From: Prochlorococcus sp. AG-402-L09
GTDB lineage: Bacteria; Cyanobacteriota; Cyanobacteriia; PCC-6307; Cyanobiaceae
Direction: 5' to 3'
Assembly (NCBI GenBank): GCA_003216715.1
Contig: QCIK01000001.1
Coordinates: 124,001-188,000 of the forward strand
Length of the DNA stretch: 64,000 nucleotides
Shown here: positions 17,765-28,164 of the stretch, piece by piece
Numbering within the stretch: position 1 is the first letter of the stretch
Layout: every line of letters starts with the position of its first letter
Position numbers and translations under genes: made by a program
Notes under the pieces: generated by a model
What the model was told of the DNA's origin: nothing
The model's input: the letters and a program-made list of their open reading frames with translations, nothing else
Databases searched by the model: none

Positions 17765-19927
17765 TTGTCTACTTACCTTTTAGAAATTGGCACTGAGGAA
17801 TTACCAGCTGATTTGGCTGAATCTGTTATTTCCCAGCTTGAGATGAATGTAAATAATGACTTGAATTCTTCTCAAATCAAATTTATAGAAATAAGAGTTA
17901 CTACTACCCCCAGAAGAATTGCTTTAACGATTGAAGGTATTGCTCCATTTTCTGAAGATAATATTGCAGAACGAAAAGGACCTCCTGTTTCTCAAGCTTT
18001 TCATGATGGAGAACCTACAAAAGCAGCAATTGGTTTTGCCAGAAGATATAACATTTCTCCTGAAAAATTAGAGATTCGAGAAACGCCAAAGGGTAAATTT
18101 GTTTTCGCAAAATTAATTGAGAAAGGAAAGCCCGTTGAGACGTTGTTGGCTGACTATTTACCTAGATGGATCAGCAGAATTCAAGGAAGAAGATTCATGA
18201 GGTGGGGCAACGGTGATTTTCGCTTTTCTCGACCTATCCGTTGGATTGTTTCTTTGATTGATTCAGAAGTGTTACCTTTTAGAATTTCAGGGGGCGACCC
18301 TGAAATTCAAATTGGTAATATTTCTAGACCCCATAGGTTGTATGGATCAACATTAGAAATAAAGAATGCGAAAACTTATGTTGACCAATTGCAGGATGAA
18401 GGAGTAACAGTTGAGAGGAATAGTCGCCGTTCACATATATATGATTTAGTTCTTAATCACGAAATAAATAAAAAAGTTAAGTCAGATCTGACTGAACCCC
18501 TTTTAAATGAGCTGACCGATTTAGTTGAGTCTCCTTTACTTGTTACTGGGAGGTTTGATGAATCTTTCCTCGATTTACCCCCTGAGGTTTTGTCCACAGT
18601 GATGAAGGTTCATCAAAGGTACATACCTTTATACAAAGTAAATGTTGATTTTGATCCCTTATCACTTGACTCTAGAGATATTTTACTTCCTAGTTTTTTG
18701 TGTATTAGTAATGGATTATCTTTAGCAAAAGAAAATATTATTTTAGGTAATGAAAAAGTATTAAAGGCAAGGTTTTCTGATGCTTCTTTTTTTATAAAGT
18801 CAGATTTATCAATCGATAGCTCTTCACGTATTAATAAATTAAAAGATGTAACTTTTGCAGAAGGGTTAGGTTCTCTATATGACCGTGTAAATCGTATTGA
18901 ATGGCTTGTTAAATTATTGACCTTAAAATTTAGATTTGAAAAAGAGGATATTGATAAATCTGTTAGAGTTGCACATTTTTCTAAACACGATTTAGTTAGC
19001 AATATGGTTGACGAATTTCCTGAATTGCAGGGAATTATTGGATCTAAATACTTACTTCATGAGGGTGAATCTAGAGATATATGCCTTGGTGTTTTGGAGC
19101 ATTACAAACCTAAAGGAACTTCGGACTCACTTCCATCAAATAACCTCGGAAAGGCAGTTTCATTAGCTGAACGTTTTGAATTGCTTTTTAGTATTTACGC
19201 TAAGGGTGAAAGACCTTCTGGCTCATCTGATCCATATGCTTTGAGGAGGGCAGCTAATGGTATTTTGATGATTTTATGGAATAAAGATTGGCAACTAAAT
19301 ATCAATGAAATAATAAATGATTCATTAATTTTTTGGGAGAAACTTTTCCCTTCTCTCTCTTTTGATATAAGTACCCTTTCGTGCGAGTTAAGAGAGTTCT
19401 TTCGTCAAAGAATTATTAGTTTATTAGAAGAGAAAGATATCGATTTAGATATTATTCAGGCAATTGCGGGAGATACAACTTCAACATCAAAATTATTAGA
19501 TGACCCAACAGACATTGATTTTCGTACTTCATTATTAATGGATATGAGGAAAAATAATACACTTAATTTGTTGCAAGCTGTAGTTACTAGGGCCTCTAAG
19601 CTGGCAGCTAAAAGTTCTATCCCAAAAGATGTGACAGATCCTTTGGATTTTGTAGATAAGTCACTATTTGAAAAGAGTTGTGAAAACGAAATGTTTAATG
19701 TTTTGGAGAAATTAAAACCTCTAGCAATAAATGGTGATCGTGATAAATATAAATTGTTAGCTGATGGTCTAGTCTCAAGTGCTGAAACTTTAGCCAACTT
19801 TTTTGATGGTGAAGGCAGTGTAATGGTTATGACGGATGACATTAATCTAAGAAATAATAGACTTAATCTATTGACAATTCTTAGAAATCAGTCTTTGAAG
19901 CTTGCTGATTTCAGCAAGCTTAATTAA
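17765..19927 (+). CDS. glyS: Glycine--tRNA ligase beta subunit
   Basis: The beta chain of the bacterial alpha2beta2 glycyl-tRNA synthetase, needed for tRNA binding. The 720-residue product begins STYLLEIGTEELPADL and contains RPIRWIVSL, the HD-like FSKHDLVSNMVDEFPELQG (about residues 408-426) and PSGSSDPYALRRAANGI. The start is TTG at 17765 following AAGGAAATT, a plausible ribosome site. The alpha subunit gene glyQ is not in the window. The last codons form a strong hairpin (19898-19921). Confidence 0.95.
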   Translation: MSTYLLEIGTEELPADLAESVISQLEMNVNNDLNSSQIKFIEIRVTTTPRRIALTIEGIAPFSEDNIAERKGPPVSQAFHDGEPTKAAIGFARRYNISPEKLEIRETPKGKFVFAKLIEKGKPVETLLADYLPRWISRIQGRRFMRWGNGDFRFSRPIRWIVSLIDSEVLPFRISGGDPEIQIGNISRPHRLYGSTLEIKNAKTYVDQLQDEGVTVERNSRRSHIYDLVLNHEINKKVKSDLTEPLLNELTDLVESPLLVTGRFDESFLDLPPEVLSTVMKVHQRYIPLYKVNVDFDPLSLDSRDILLPSFLCISNGLSLAKENIILGNEKVLKARFSDASFFIKSDLSIDSSSRINKLKDVTFAEGLGSLYDRVNRIEWLVKLLTLKFRFEKEDIDKSVRVAHFSKHDLVSNMVDEFPELQGIIGSKYLLHEGESRDICLGVLEHYKPKGTSDSLPSNNLGKAVSLAERFELLFSIYAKGERPSGSSDPYALRRAANGILMILWNKDWQLNINEIINDSLIFWEKLFPSLSFDISTLSCELREFFRQRIISLLEEKDIDLDIIQAIAGDTTSTSKLLDDPTDIDFRTSLLMDMRKNNTLNLLQAVVTRASKLAAKSSIPKDVTDPLDFVDKSLFEKSCENEMFNVLEKLKPLAINGDRDKYKLLADGLVSSAETLANFFDGEGSVMVMTDDINLRNNRLNLLTILRNQSLKLADFSKLN
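19898..19921. terminator. Bidirectional hairpin embedded in the 3' end of glyS
   Basis: An 11-bp perfect inverted repeat, AAGCTTGCTGA and TCAGCAAGCTT, is separated by TT and lies just before the glyS stop at 19925-19927. glyS and chlP converge with 15 bp between their stops, so one hairpin could serve both. No long T-tract follows on either side, so its efficiency is uncertain. Confidence 0.6.
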
Positions 19928-19942
19928 TTATTTATATTGGTA

Positions 19943-21277
19943 TTATTTTTTACTGGATTTTATACCTCCTTTAATTGAACTCACCGCTAACATTTTATTA
20001 ACTTCTTTATCATCTCTAACTGCACTTGGTACTGGCTTGTATGTGCTTGGTGCTAATGCCTTACCTCTTAAAACAGACCCAATTGTTAATAGGGTTAGTT
20101 TTAATTGTTGAAGCGGCTTCATTGCAACTACAGTTTTGTAGAGATAACTGTCAAACGTAAGTCTTTGAACATCCATGTCACCACACATCTCTACAAAAGC
20201 TTCTCTTGCTCCATCACTGGTATAAAAAATTCTTTGGAGAATATCTAAAACTGTATAAGTTGTTCCATACTTTTTATCCCATTTTTTTAAATATTTTTTG
20301 AGATCATTTTCCGTAGGTATTGTTTTTCCATTTTGACTTGATTCGACAATCTGCTCTGCACACATCCTTCCACTTTTGGCAGCAAAATAAATCCCCTCTC
20401 CTGAACTTTTGGTTACATAACCTGCGGCATCTCCAACTAGAGCCATTCTCCCAACTACTCTTCTTGGCCTGGGATGTTCTGGAATTGGATGGGCTTCTAC
20501 TTTGATTACTTCTCCATTTACTAGTCTCTTCTTCGCTCTTTCTCTGACACCTATCTGGAGGCTTTTTATCAAGCCACCATTTTGTTTCATTGTTCCTGTT
20601 CCAGCTGCTACATGGTCGTATTTTGGAAAGACCCAACCATAGAAATCTGGTGATACATCAGTGCCTACATACATTTCGGCCCTGTCTTCGTAATATTTCA
20701 TTTCCTCTTTAGGAAGTTTTATTCTTTCTTGAATTGCTACTGCGTAGTTGTAATCACCAGCATCCATTGCTTTTGCAACTCTGCTTGTTGCGCCATCTGC
20801 TCCAACAATTAAATCGACTTCAAGTTGCTTGCCTTTCTCCTCAGATTGGTCTTTAAGGATTTCGGTATAGTGGAGTGTGTAAGGACCTTGTTTATTAGTA
20901 CCAGTTTCTATTTTTGATACCAATCCATTTACTAATGTTGCACCAAGTTCTGCGGCGCGATTTCTCATAAATGAATCCATTACTTCGCGCCTTAACATGC
21001 CTATATATTCTTTGTCGCTTCCTGGATAAATATCATCCAAAATAATATCTACTTCTCTATTTGATGGGGATATCATTTTCATGTTCCTGACTTTCCTGTC
21101 AATTATTGATTCAGGAAGTTCAAATTCAGAAACCATACACAATGGAATCGCTCCTCCACATGGTTTTGCATTATCAAGCTTTCTCTCGAAAATCCAAGTT
21201 TTAATTCCCGCTTTAGCCAAAATTTCTGCAGCGCATGATCCACTTGGACCACCACCAATAACAGCAACTCTTAACAT
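19943..21277 (-). CDS. chlP: Geranylgeranyl reductase
   Basis: NADPH-dependent flavoprotein that reduces the geranylgeranyl chain to phytyl for chlorophyll and tocopherol synthesis, at the thylakoid membrane. The 444-residue product has the FAD-binding start VAVIGGGPSGSCAAEILAKAG (residues 4-24), the family block KPCGGAIPLCMV (about 38-49), GADGATSRVAKAMDAG and the second FAD motif MALVGDAAGYVTKSSGEGIYFAAKSG (about 272-297). It is a single gene with its own promoter region shared divergently with the M15 peptidase gene. Full length, no anomalies. Confidence 0.95.
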   Translation of the reverse strand: MLRVAVIGGGPSGSCAAEILAKAGIKTWIFERKLDNAKPCGGAIPLCMVSEFELPESIIDRKVRNMKMISPSNREVDIILDDIYPGSDKEYIGMLRREVMDSFMRNRAAELGATLVNGLVSKIETGTNKQGPYTLHYTEILKDQSEEKGKQLEVDLIVGADGATSRVAKAMDAGDYNYAVAIQERIKLPKEEMKYYEDRAEMYVGTDVSPDFYGWVFPKYDHVAAGTGTMKQNGGLIKSLQIGVRERAKKRLVNGEVIKVEAHPIPEHPRPRRVVGRMALVGDAAGYVTKSSGEGIYFAAKSGRMCAEQIVESSQNGKTIPTENDLKKYLKKWDKKYGTTYTVLDILQRIFYTSDGAREAFVEMCGDMDVQRLTFDSYLYKTVVAMKPLQQLKLTLLTIGSVLRGKALAPSTYKPVPSAVRDDKEVNKMLAVSSIKGGIKSSKK

Positions 21278-21414
21278 CTTTGGATGAAAAATTTAGTTCT
21301 CTATATATAAAACTTACATCGTTATCTCATAGAAAGTATAAAGATTGGAGATACTCGTTACTATCGAAACATCATTTCTGTGAATTCCAATTGTTTTGAC
21401 CATAAGTAGATCAT

Positions 21415-22125
21415 ATGAATTATCAAGATGACATCCCTCCTGCCAAAAGGATTAGATCCCTCAAAACCCTTACTAATAAGTCTTTTTTGCGTTTAGGACT
21501 TCTATTCTTTGGACTTGGTATGTGTTTAACGTTCTTAGCTAATAAATCATTATTTCTCCAAACAAAATCTTTAGATGATTCGATTAATTCCACTGAGACA
21601 AATCAAAATAAAAGTTTGTTGGGTCATTTACCTTACCCTGAGGCTTCAAAAAATGAGTTAATTCTTTTCTCTCCGGGTATTTACGTTCATAAAGACATTT
21701 ATGAAAATTTTAAGGAAATGCAATTTATGGCGGCGCAAAGAGGGGTCTCTTTAAAACTATTAAGTGGTTATAGATCAATTGATTTGCAAAGAGATATTTT
21801 TTATGAAAATAAATCTATTAGAAATCAAACTGCTGTTGAACGTTCGATGGTCTCAGCACCTCCTGGTTATTCTGAACACAGCACAGGATATGCAATTGAT
21901 GTTGGTGATGGGAATTATCCTGAGACTCATTTTGAGGTTGAATTTGAACAAACGCCTGCTTTTAAATGGATGAAGAGGTTTGCCCCGAAATATCATTTCG
22001 TTCTATCTTTTCCAGATAACAACAAGCAAGGAGTAACTTATGAGCCTTGGCATTGGAGATTTGAAGGTACGGTTAATGCTTTGAGGAAATTTGAAGCTGC
22101 TAATAAAATTACAAAATTCAAATAA
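21415..22125 (+). CDS. VanY-type D-alanyl-D-alanine carboxypeptidase (M15B)
   Basis: A 236-residue membrane-anchored zinc peptidase that trims the terminal D-Ala of peptidoglycan stem peptides in the periplasm. A membrane segment at residues about 24-44 is followed by a linker. The catalytic domain has LLSGYRSIDLQ, zinc ligands in SEHSTGYAIDVGD (about residues 151-163) and EPWHWRFEG (about 213-221). The start is ATG 21415. It lies between chlP and typA and seems to be a single transcription unit. It is one of two M15 genes within 7 kb. Confidence 0.88.
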   Translation: MNYQDDIPPAKRIRSLKTLTNKSFLRLGLLFFGLGMCLTFLANKSLFLQTKSLDDSINSTETNQNKSLLGHLPYPEASKNELILFSPGIYVHKDIYENFKEMQFMAAQRGVSLKLLSGYRSIDLQRDIFYENKSIRNQTAVERSMVSAPPGYSEHSTGYAIDVGDGNYPETHFEVEFEQTPAFKWMKRFAPKYHFVLSFPDNNKQGVTYEPWHWRFEGTVNALRKFEAANKITKFK

Positions 22126-22257
22126 TTTTGACTTAATTTTTTTTATTTCTAATTTTTTATTCGATGTTTTAATTGGCATTTAAAACAGCTAAATGAAGTC
22201 ATGGTGAGATATTCTTTAAGATTCAATTAACTTAAGAAGTTTTAATTTTTTTAAATT

Positions 22258-24060
22258 ATGAGTTTTGATATCCAAGCCATAAGGAATATCGCAATAATTG
22301 CTCACGTTGATCATGGTAAGACAACTTTGGTTGATGCACTTTTAAATCAATCTGGGACTTTTCGAGATAACGAGGAAGTCCCGACTTGTGCAATGGATTC
22401 AAATGATTTGGAACGTGAAAGAGGAATAACAATCCTTTCGAAAAACACAGCTGTTACGTATAACGACACCCGTATAAACATAGTTGATACTCCAGGTCAC
22501 GCTGATTTTGGAGGAGAAGTTGAGAGGGTTTTAGGTATGGTAGATGGCTGTCTTCTTGTTGTTGATGCCAACGAGGGACCAATGCCACAAACTCGATTCG
22601 TTCTAAAAAAAGCTTTAGAGCAGGGTTTAAGACCTATCGTTTTTGTGAATAAAATTGATCGTGCAAGAGTGGAACCTGAAACCGCGGTAGATAAAGTTTT
22701 AGATCTGTTTTTGGAATTAGGAGCTGATGATGATCAATGTGATTTTCCTTATTTATTTGGTAGTGGATTAGGTGGTTTTGCAAAAAATGAAGTGAAAAGT
22801 GAAAGTGATAATATGAAACCTTTATTTGAAGCAATTATTAGACAAGTTCCTCCTCCGGTTGGAGATCAAAATAAGCCTTTGCAATTGCAAGTCACAACCC
22901 TTGATTATTCGGATTTTTTAGGAACGATTATTATTGGAAGAGTACATAATGGTGTAATTAAAAATGGCCAAAGGACTTGTTTGATAAAGGAAGATGGGAG
23001 TTTAAAAAAAGGAAGGATTAATAAATTATTAGGATTTAAGGGATTAAAAAGAATTGAAATAGATGAGGCAAATGCTGGAGATATCGTTGCCTTGGCTGGA
23101 TTTGAAGATGTTTCTATTGGAGAAACCGTAGCCTGTCCTGATGAACCGAAACCTTTACCTCTTATAAAGGTAGATGAGCCAACATTGCAGATGACTTTTG
23201 TTGTAAATGATTCTCCATTTGCAGGGAAAGAGGGCAAGTTTGTAACTAGTCGTCAGTTGAAGGATCGTTTAAACAAAGAACTTCTCACAAATGTTGCATT
23301 AAGAGTCGAGGATACAGATTCACCTGATCGCTTTTCTGTAAGTGGAAGAGGAGAGTTACATCTAGGAATTCTCATAGAGACAATGAGAAGAGAGGGGTAT
23401 GAATTTCAAGTTTCTCAACCACAAGTTATTTTTAGAACCATTGATGAAATAAAATGTGAACCGGTTGAGACCTTAGTCCTTGATGTACCCGAGGCATCTA
23501 TTGGTTCTTGTATTGAGAGCCTTGGGGTAAGAAAAGGTGAAATGCAAAATATGGAAACGGGAGCTGATCATCGAACTCAACTTGAATTTGTTATCCCATC
23601 AAGAGGCTTAATTGGATTTAGGGGTGAGTTTATTCGTGCAACAAGAGGTGAAGGGATTATGAGTCATTCCTTTTTTGAATACAGGCCATCTGTAGGAGAT
23701 TTTGAACAAAGGAGAAATGGAGTCCTTATTTCATTTGAAGAGGGTGTCGCTACTTTTTATTCCTTAAAAAATGCTGAAGATCGTGGACAATTTTTTATTA
23801 CCCCTGGAGCCAAAGTTTATAAAGGAATGATCATTGGGGAGAATAATCGCCCACAAGATCTTGAATTGAATATTTGCAAGGCTAAACAACTTACAAACAT
23901 GCGATCAGCTGGTGCAGATGAGCTAGATCAATTGCAATCCCCAATCGAAATGACATTAGAAAGAGCACTTGAATATATTGGACCAGGAGAGATGTTGGAA
24001 GTTACTCCTGAATCAATAAGGCTAAGAAAAATTAATGCAAAGAAAAATTTGAAAAAATAA
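22258..24060 (+). CDS. typA: Ribosome-associated GTPase TypA/BipA
   Basis: Translational GTPase involved in 50S assembly and stress adaptation. The 600-residue product shows G1 AHVDHGKTT (residues 15-23), the switch region RERGITI, G3 [12 protein letters not shown]4 NKID, then EF-G-like domains and the TypA-specific C-terminus ([22 protein letters not shown]). Length is normal. Its TAA stop overlaps the ATG of the DUF309 gene by one base, so the two are probably translated in series. Confidence 0.96.
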   Translation: MSFDIQAIRNIAIIAHVDHGKTTLVDALLNQSGTFRDNEEVPTCAMDSNDLERERGITILSKNTAVTYNDTRINIVDTPGHADFGGEVERVLGMVDGCLLVVDANEGPMPQTRFVLKKALEQGLRPIVFVNKIDRARVEPETAVDKVLDLFLELGADDDQCDFPYLFGSGLGGFAKNEVKSESDNMKPLFEAIIRQVPPPVGDQNKPLQLQVTTLDYSDFLGTIIIGRVHNGVIKNGQRTCLIKEDGSLKKGRINKLLGFKGLKRIEIDEANAGDIVALAGFEDVSIGETVACPDEPKPLPLIKVDEPTLQMTFVVNDSPFAGKEGKFVTSRQLKDRLNKELLTNVALRVEDTDSPDRFSVSGRGELHLGILIETMRREGYEFQVSQPQVIFRTIDEIKCEPVETLVLDVPEASIGSCIESLGVRKGEMQNMETGADHRTQLEFVIPSRGLIGFRGEFIRATRGEGIMSHSFFEYRPSVGDFEQRRNGVLISFEEGVATFYSLKNAEDRGQFFITPGAKVYKGMIIGENNRPQDLELNICKAKQLTNMRSAGADELDQLQSPIEMTLERALEYIGPGEMLEVTPESIRLRKINAKKNLKK

Positions 24061-24440
24061 TGACTCTTATAGATAAACAAGATGATTTATTTATTAATGA
24101 CTCTCGTTTTAAAATAGGAATGAAATTATTTAATTCTTGTCAGTGGTATAAATCGCATGATGTTTTTGAAGAGATATGGCATGAGACTGGAGGATCTGAA
24201 AGGCAATTATTACAGGGCATATTGCAAGTAGCTGTTGCACAAGTTCATTTAGAAAATAATAATATAAATGGAGCGACAATACTTTATGGAGAAGCATTGG
24301 GTAGGTTGAAAAAATTTCAATTATCTAATTTAGGATTAGATATTGTAGGACTATCTAAATGTGTTTCAAAAAGATTGGAATTTCTACAAATTGGCAAGGA
24401 CCTTGCTGGTTGCAGTTTACCCGTTCTCAGTTTCCTTTAA
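24060..24440 (+). CDS. DUF309 family protein
   Basis: A 126-residue helical protein with the DUF309 signature: FNSCQWYKSHDVFEEIWHETGG (about residues 22-43; His30, Glu34-Glu35, His38) followed by LLQGILQVAVAQVHL. DUF309 proteins are small helical-bundle proteins in cyanobacteria and plastids whose biochemical role is not established. The conserved His/Glu residues suggest metal or hydrolase chemistry, but that is inference. It follows typA with TAATG overlap. Confidence 0.8.
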   Translation: MTLIDKQDDLFINDSRFKIGMKLFNSCQWYKSHDVFEEIWHETGGSERQLLQGILQVAVAQVHLENNNINGATILYGEALGRLKKFQLSNLGLDIVGLSKCVSKRLEFLQIGKDLAGCSLPVLSFL

Positions 24441-24576
24441 AAACTTTGTTAAGCCTTTTACAGTTTCCTATTAAAAGCGAGATAGTTTCATATTATTTAT
24501 ATTGTTATGTTCTTTTTGCTTTGCTTCAATTTTGATTAATTCAAATTATATAGACCAATATTCTACAAAAATAAAA

Positions 24577-26133
24577 ATGGAATTGAAAAGAATCCAACAA
24601 ATACAATTACCTGAGCAGTCTTTCTATGAGATATTTTTACCTACCTTATTTATAATTATAGGTCTATTTGGTGCTTTTAATCATGCTCTTTGGAGAGATG
24701 AGATGCAAGGATGGCTTGTAGCCTGGCAAAGTGATGACTTAATAGATTTATGGAAAAATAATGCACCATCTGGACATCCTATTCTCTGGTCACTGTTAAT
24801 TTATTTTTCAAAAAATATAACTGGAACACCTTTAAGTATGCAATTGATGCATTGGTTTTTAGGTAGTTCAGCTATTTTTATTTTTTGGAGATTTAGTCCT
24901 TTTAATTTATTAACTAAAGCCTTATTTACCTTTGGATATTTCCCTTTTTGGGAATATTTCTTTGTGTGTCGTCATTACGTAATAGCAGAATTAATTATAT
25001 TTATTTTTTGTTCTATTTTTCATTTAAGACATCAAACGTACATACCTTTTGCTCTATGTATTGGACTTTTGGCCAACACACAAGCTTTGTCCTGGTCATT
25101 AGCATTTGCTATTGGAGTAACACTTCTCTTGGATTGGTTCTTAAATCCTTATCAAAGAAGAAATTATATGAAAAATAAAAATTGGATTTTTGACTTGATT
25201 TCAAGTATTACTATCTCTTTCTCATTATTATGTTTTGGTGCTTTTAGTCTTTTTCAAGTAAGAGATTCAGTTAAGTTATTATCATCTTTTATAGATATAC
25301 GTCACTTTCTTAGAGTAATAGGACAGATTTTTGGAGGATATATGCTTATTATTCCTAATTCAAGTAGATTTTTTGATTTACTTTTATGCGCCTTAATTAC
25401 TTTAATTTTGCTTATCAGTACAATCACATTTATTAAATCTTATCGTCTAGCATTAATTTATTTTTTTAGCGGTATTATATTTTTATTTCTTTTTAATTAT
25501 TTTTTATTTTTGGGTGATGGATCTAGGCATTATGGATATTATTTTCTATTGATCATCTCCTCACTATGGTTGGCACTTTCTAATCAAGATCAGCAGCTTA
25601 AGTCTCCCAATCGCCAAAATTTATTTACTAAAGGTAATTTATTATATTTTCCTAGTTTACTTACCATTTGTCTCACTATACATATGGTTGCGGGGATTCA
25701 TATGGTCATCAATGATTTTCGGTTACCGTATTCAAGTGGAAGGGAAACTGCTAAATATATCCAGACTAATGGATGGGAAGATTTTCCAATATTTGCTACT
25801 AGAGATGTTGAAGTAGCAACAGTTTCTGGATACCTTGATAGAGAATTTTACTTGCCTGAATTGAGTGGATTTGGGAGTTATGCTCAATGGGCTAATCGGG
25901 TTGTATTAGACAGAACTAAAACACTCGATGAAGTAGAAGTTTATTTAAATAAATTCTCTAAAGTAAATAAATTATTACTACTCTTGAGTAATCGATCATC
26001 TATTAAGAATTTGGAGCCAGGTGAATCTCTTTCCTTTGATAAATTTAGAGTAATTGCAGATTCTAAATTTGAGAATTCCTTTCATGATTCAGAGATGTTC
26101 TATTTATATTGGGTTGAGAGGATTGTCGATTAA
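24577..26133 (+). CDS. Polytopic membrane protein, probable GT-C-type glycosyltransferase
   Basis: A 518-residue protein with about ten hydrophobic helices and a soluble C-terminal segment (about 380-518). The first extracytoplasmic loop carries HALWRDEMQGWLVAW, which has the acidic DE motif seen in GT-C enzymes (PMT/ArnT class), and PSGHPILWSLL follows. Such enzymes use polyprenyl-phosphate sugars outside the membrane. A frame opens upstream at 24502, but its first 25 residues are Cys/Ser-rich and unlikely, so I use ATG 24577. It lies directly before lptB, which suggests an envelope role. No specific family is recognised. Confidence 0.7.
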   Translation: MELKRIQQIQLPEQSFYEIFLPTLFIIIGLFGAFNHALWRDEMQGWLVAWQSDDLIDLWKNNAPSGHPILWSLLIYFSKNITGTPLSMQLMHWFLGSSAIFIFWRFSPFNLLTKALFTFGYFPFWEYFFVCRHYVIAELIIFIFCSIFHLRHQTYIPFALCIGLLANTQALSWSLAFAIGVTLLLDWFLNPYQRRNYMKNKNWIFDLISSITISFSLLCFGAFSLFQVRDSVKLLSSFIDIRHFLRVIGQIFGGYMLIIPNSSRFFDLLLCALITLILLISTITFIKSYRLALIYFFSGIIFLFLFNYFLFLGDGSRHYGYYFLLIISSLWLALSNQDQQLKSPNRQNLFTKGNLLYFPSLLTICLTIHMVAGIHMVINDFRLPYSSGRETAKYIQTNGWEDFPIFATRDVEVATVSGYLDREFYLPELSGFGSYAQWANRVVLDRTKTLDEVEVYLNKFSKVNKLLLLLSNRSSIKNLEPGESLSFDKFRVIADSKFENSFHDSEMFYLYWVERIVD

Positions 26134-26208
26134 CCTTATATATGTTAGCTATTGTTTATTATCTGATAATTCTTATGTATAAGATTACCCCTTATAGCTT
26201 CTATTGAA

Positions 26209-26934
26209 ATGACTCTACTTATTGAGAGTTTGGACTTAACATTATCCAATAAAATTATTGTAAAAAACGTCAATATAAATGTTAAACCTGGGGAGGTTGT
26301 TGGCCTTTTGGGACCAAATGGTGCGGGTAAGACTAGTACTTTTAATATGATCGTGGGTTTGATTAAGCCAAACAAAGGCAATATTTACTTGGATGGAAAT
26401 AATATAAAAAATTTTTCTATGACAAAAAGAGTTCAATTAGGAATAGGTTATTTACCTCAAGAACCAAGTGTTTTTAGAAATCTTACAGTTATTGAGAATC
26501 TGGATATTGCCCTTTCTCAAGCTAACTTATCCATTTCTTTATTTAGGAAAAAACGTGAAGAATTGATTGAGGAATTTAATTTGGTCTCTTTCCTTGATCG
26601 TTTTGGTCACCAACTTTCCGGTGGAGAAAGACGCCGATGTGAAGTAGCCAGAGCTTTAGCTGTGGGACGTTTAGGTCCGAAATTTTTACTTTTAGATGAG
26701 CCTTTTGCTGGGATTGATCCTATAGCTATTAATGATCTACAGAATTTAATCAGCAAATTAAAAAATAAGAATATTGGTATATTAATTACTGATCACAATG
26801 TTAGAGCAACATTGGCTATCACCGAACGTTCTTATATTCTTAATCAAGGCGAAATCCTAGCAGAGGGCTCTTCGGATCAACTAACAAGAAATGAAGTTGT
26901 TAAAGAGAGTTATCTTGGGAATTCATTCGATTAA
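26209..26934 (+). CDS. lptB: Lipopolysaccharide export ABC transporter ATPase
   Basis: A 241-residue ABC ATPase that, with LptF/LptG, extracts LPS from the plasma membrane for transport to the outer membrane. Walker A is GPNGAGKT (residues 35-42). The LptB-specific LGIGYLPQEPSVFRNLTVIEN block, signature LSGGERRRCEVARAL and Walker B FLLLDEPFAGIDPIA are present. It is followed 5 bp later by an LptF/LptG-type permease gene, confirming the assignment. Confidence 0.93.
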   Translation: MTLLIESLDLTLSNKIIVKNVNINVKPGEVVGLLGPNGAGKTSTFNMIVGLIKPNKGNIYLDGNNIKNFSMTKRVQLGIGYLPQEPSVFRNLTVIENLDIALSQANLSISLFRKKREELIEEFNLVSFLDRFGHQLSGGERRRCEVARALAVGRLGPKFLLLDEPFAGIDPIAINDLQNLISKLKNKNIGILITDHNVRATLAITERSYILNQGEILAEGSSDQLTRNEVVKESYLGNSFD

Positions 26935-26939
26935 GTGCT

Positions 26940-28127
26940 ATGTTTAATAATCTATTTTTATTGTCTGGATTTCAAAAACTGGTTGAAAGGAAATGGAAAA
27001 TAATTCCATTGTTAGATCGATGGATACTTTTTGAATTACTGCCACCTTTATTTTTTTCAATAGCGGCTTTTACCGTCGTTTCTCTTTCAGTAGGAGTTAT
27101 TTTTGATCTGATTAGGAAAATAGTTGAGATTGGACTTCCTTTCTCTGTAGCTATTCAGATCCTATTGTTAAAGCTACCAAGTTTTATTGTTATTTCTTTC
27201 CCTATGGCAATGTTACTTTCAACTTTGTTAGCCTATGGAAGTCTTAATGATAATAGTGAAATTAAGGCATTAAAAAGTATTGGTATATCAATTTACAGAC
27301 TTATTTTACCAGGATTAATATTGTCAATATTTATGTCATATATGACCTTCATTTTTAATAATAATATTGTTCCTAGTACAAACAAAAATGCTGAAATTGT
27401 CTTAGCTAATTCTTTGGGTAGGTCTTTTGCAAATGAACAGGGAGAAGATATTATTTTTTCAAAGAAAGGAGAAATTTTAGATCCATATTCAAGCTATAAA
27501 AAAAGTGGAGTTACTCATCTTTTTTATGCATGGAAATTTGTTGACGGCCAGATGCTGGATGTCACCGTAATTGATTTCTCAAATTTAGGTTTTACTCAAA
27601 TGCTTAAGGCGAAAAAAGGTGTTTGGAATAGTGACAAAAACAATTGGGAGTTTTTTGATGGTGATGTTTTGACACTCAGTCCTGATGGAAGTAATACAAG
27701 AACTAAATTCTTGAGTTTTTTATATCCATTAGGTACTGATCTTACGAATATTGCACAACTTCCAAAAGATGCAAATGATATGAACCTTGGAGAAGCGAAT
27801 ACGGCTATGAAGTTGTACCAAAATAGTGGCAATATTAAAGAAGCAAGAAGAATGAAAGTAAGAATTCAAGAAAAATTTACTTTACCAATCGCTTGTTCAG
27901 TTTTTGCTTTAATTGGTTGTAGTTTTGGAGTGATGCAAAAAAAAGGAGGAGGTAGAAGTCAAAGTTTCGGATTAAGTATTATTTTGATACTTATCTATTA
28001 CATCTTGAGTTTTAGTTTTAGCTCTCTTGGAGTCAAAGGAATAATAAATCCTTTCTTTGCTGCTTGGTCTCCTGTTCTTTTGTCTATGTTAGGGGGAAGT
28101 TTCTTGTTAAGACAGGCAAGTAAATGA
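26940..28127 (+). CDS. LptF/LptG family permease (YjgP/YjgQ)
   Basis: A 395-residue permease with the family plan: helices at about 28-50, 60-85 and 100-125, a large periplasmic beta-jellyroll domain (about 130-300), and three C-terminal helices (about 310-390). The N-terminal LLDRWILFELLPPLFFSIAAFTVV and the KLPSFIVISFPMAMLLSTLLAYGSLNDNSEIKAL region are typical. A single permease gene sits here. A second copy may lie elsewhere, or this one may act as a homodimer, as is proposed for cyanobacteria. It is coupled to lptB. Confidence 0.88.
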   Translation: MFNNLFLLSGFQKLVERKWKIIPLLDRWILFELLPPLFFSIAAFTVVSLSVGVIFDLIRKIVEIGLPFSVAIQILLLKLPSFIVISFPMAMLLSTLLAYGSLNDNSEIKALKSIGISIYRLILPGLILSIFMSYMTFIFNNNIVPSTNKNAEIVLANSLGRSFANEQGEDIIFSKKGEILDPYSSYKKSGVTHLFYAWKFVDGQMLDVTVIDFSNLGFTQMLKAKKGVWNSDKNNWEFFDGDVLTLSPDGSNTRTKFLSFLYPLGTDLTNIAQLPKDANDMNLGEANTAMKLYQNSGNIKEARRMKVRIQEKFTLPIACSVFALIGCSFGVMQKKGGGRSQSFGLSIILILIYYILSFSFSSLGVKGIINPFFAAWSPVLLSMLGGSFLLRQASK

Positions 28128-28164
28128 TCTGGTCTTTTTAAATAATCTCTAGTAGTTTTTATCA

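Noticed and set aside
19902..20111. 69-codon plus-strand frame across the glyS-chlP junction
   Set aside because: It is antisense to chlP and overlaps the terminator hairpin. No coding features.
24502..24576. Upstream extension of the GT-C-like membrane protein
   Set aside because: Twenty-five residues rich in Cys, Ser and Asn before a more credible ATG. No ribosome site.
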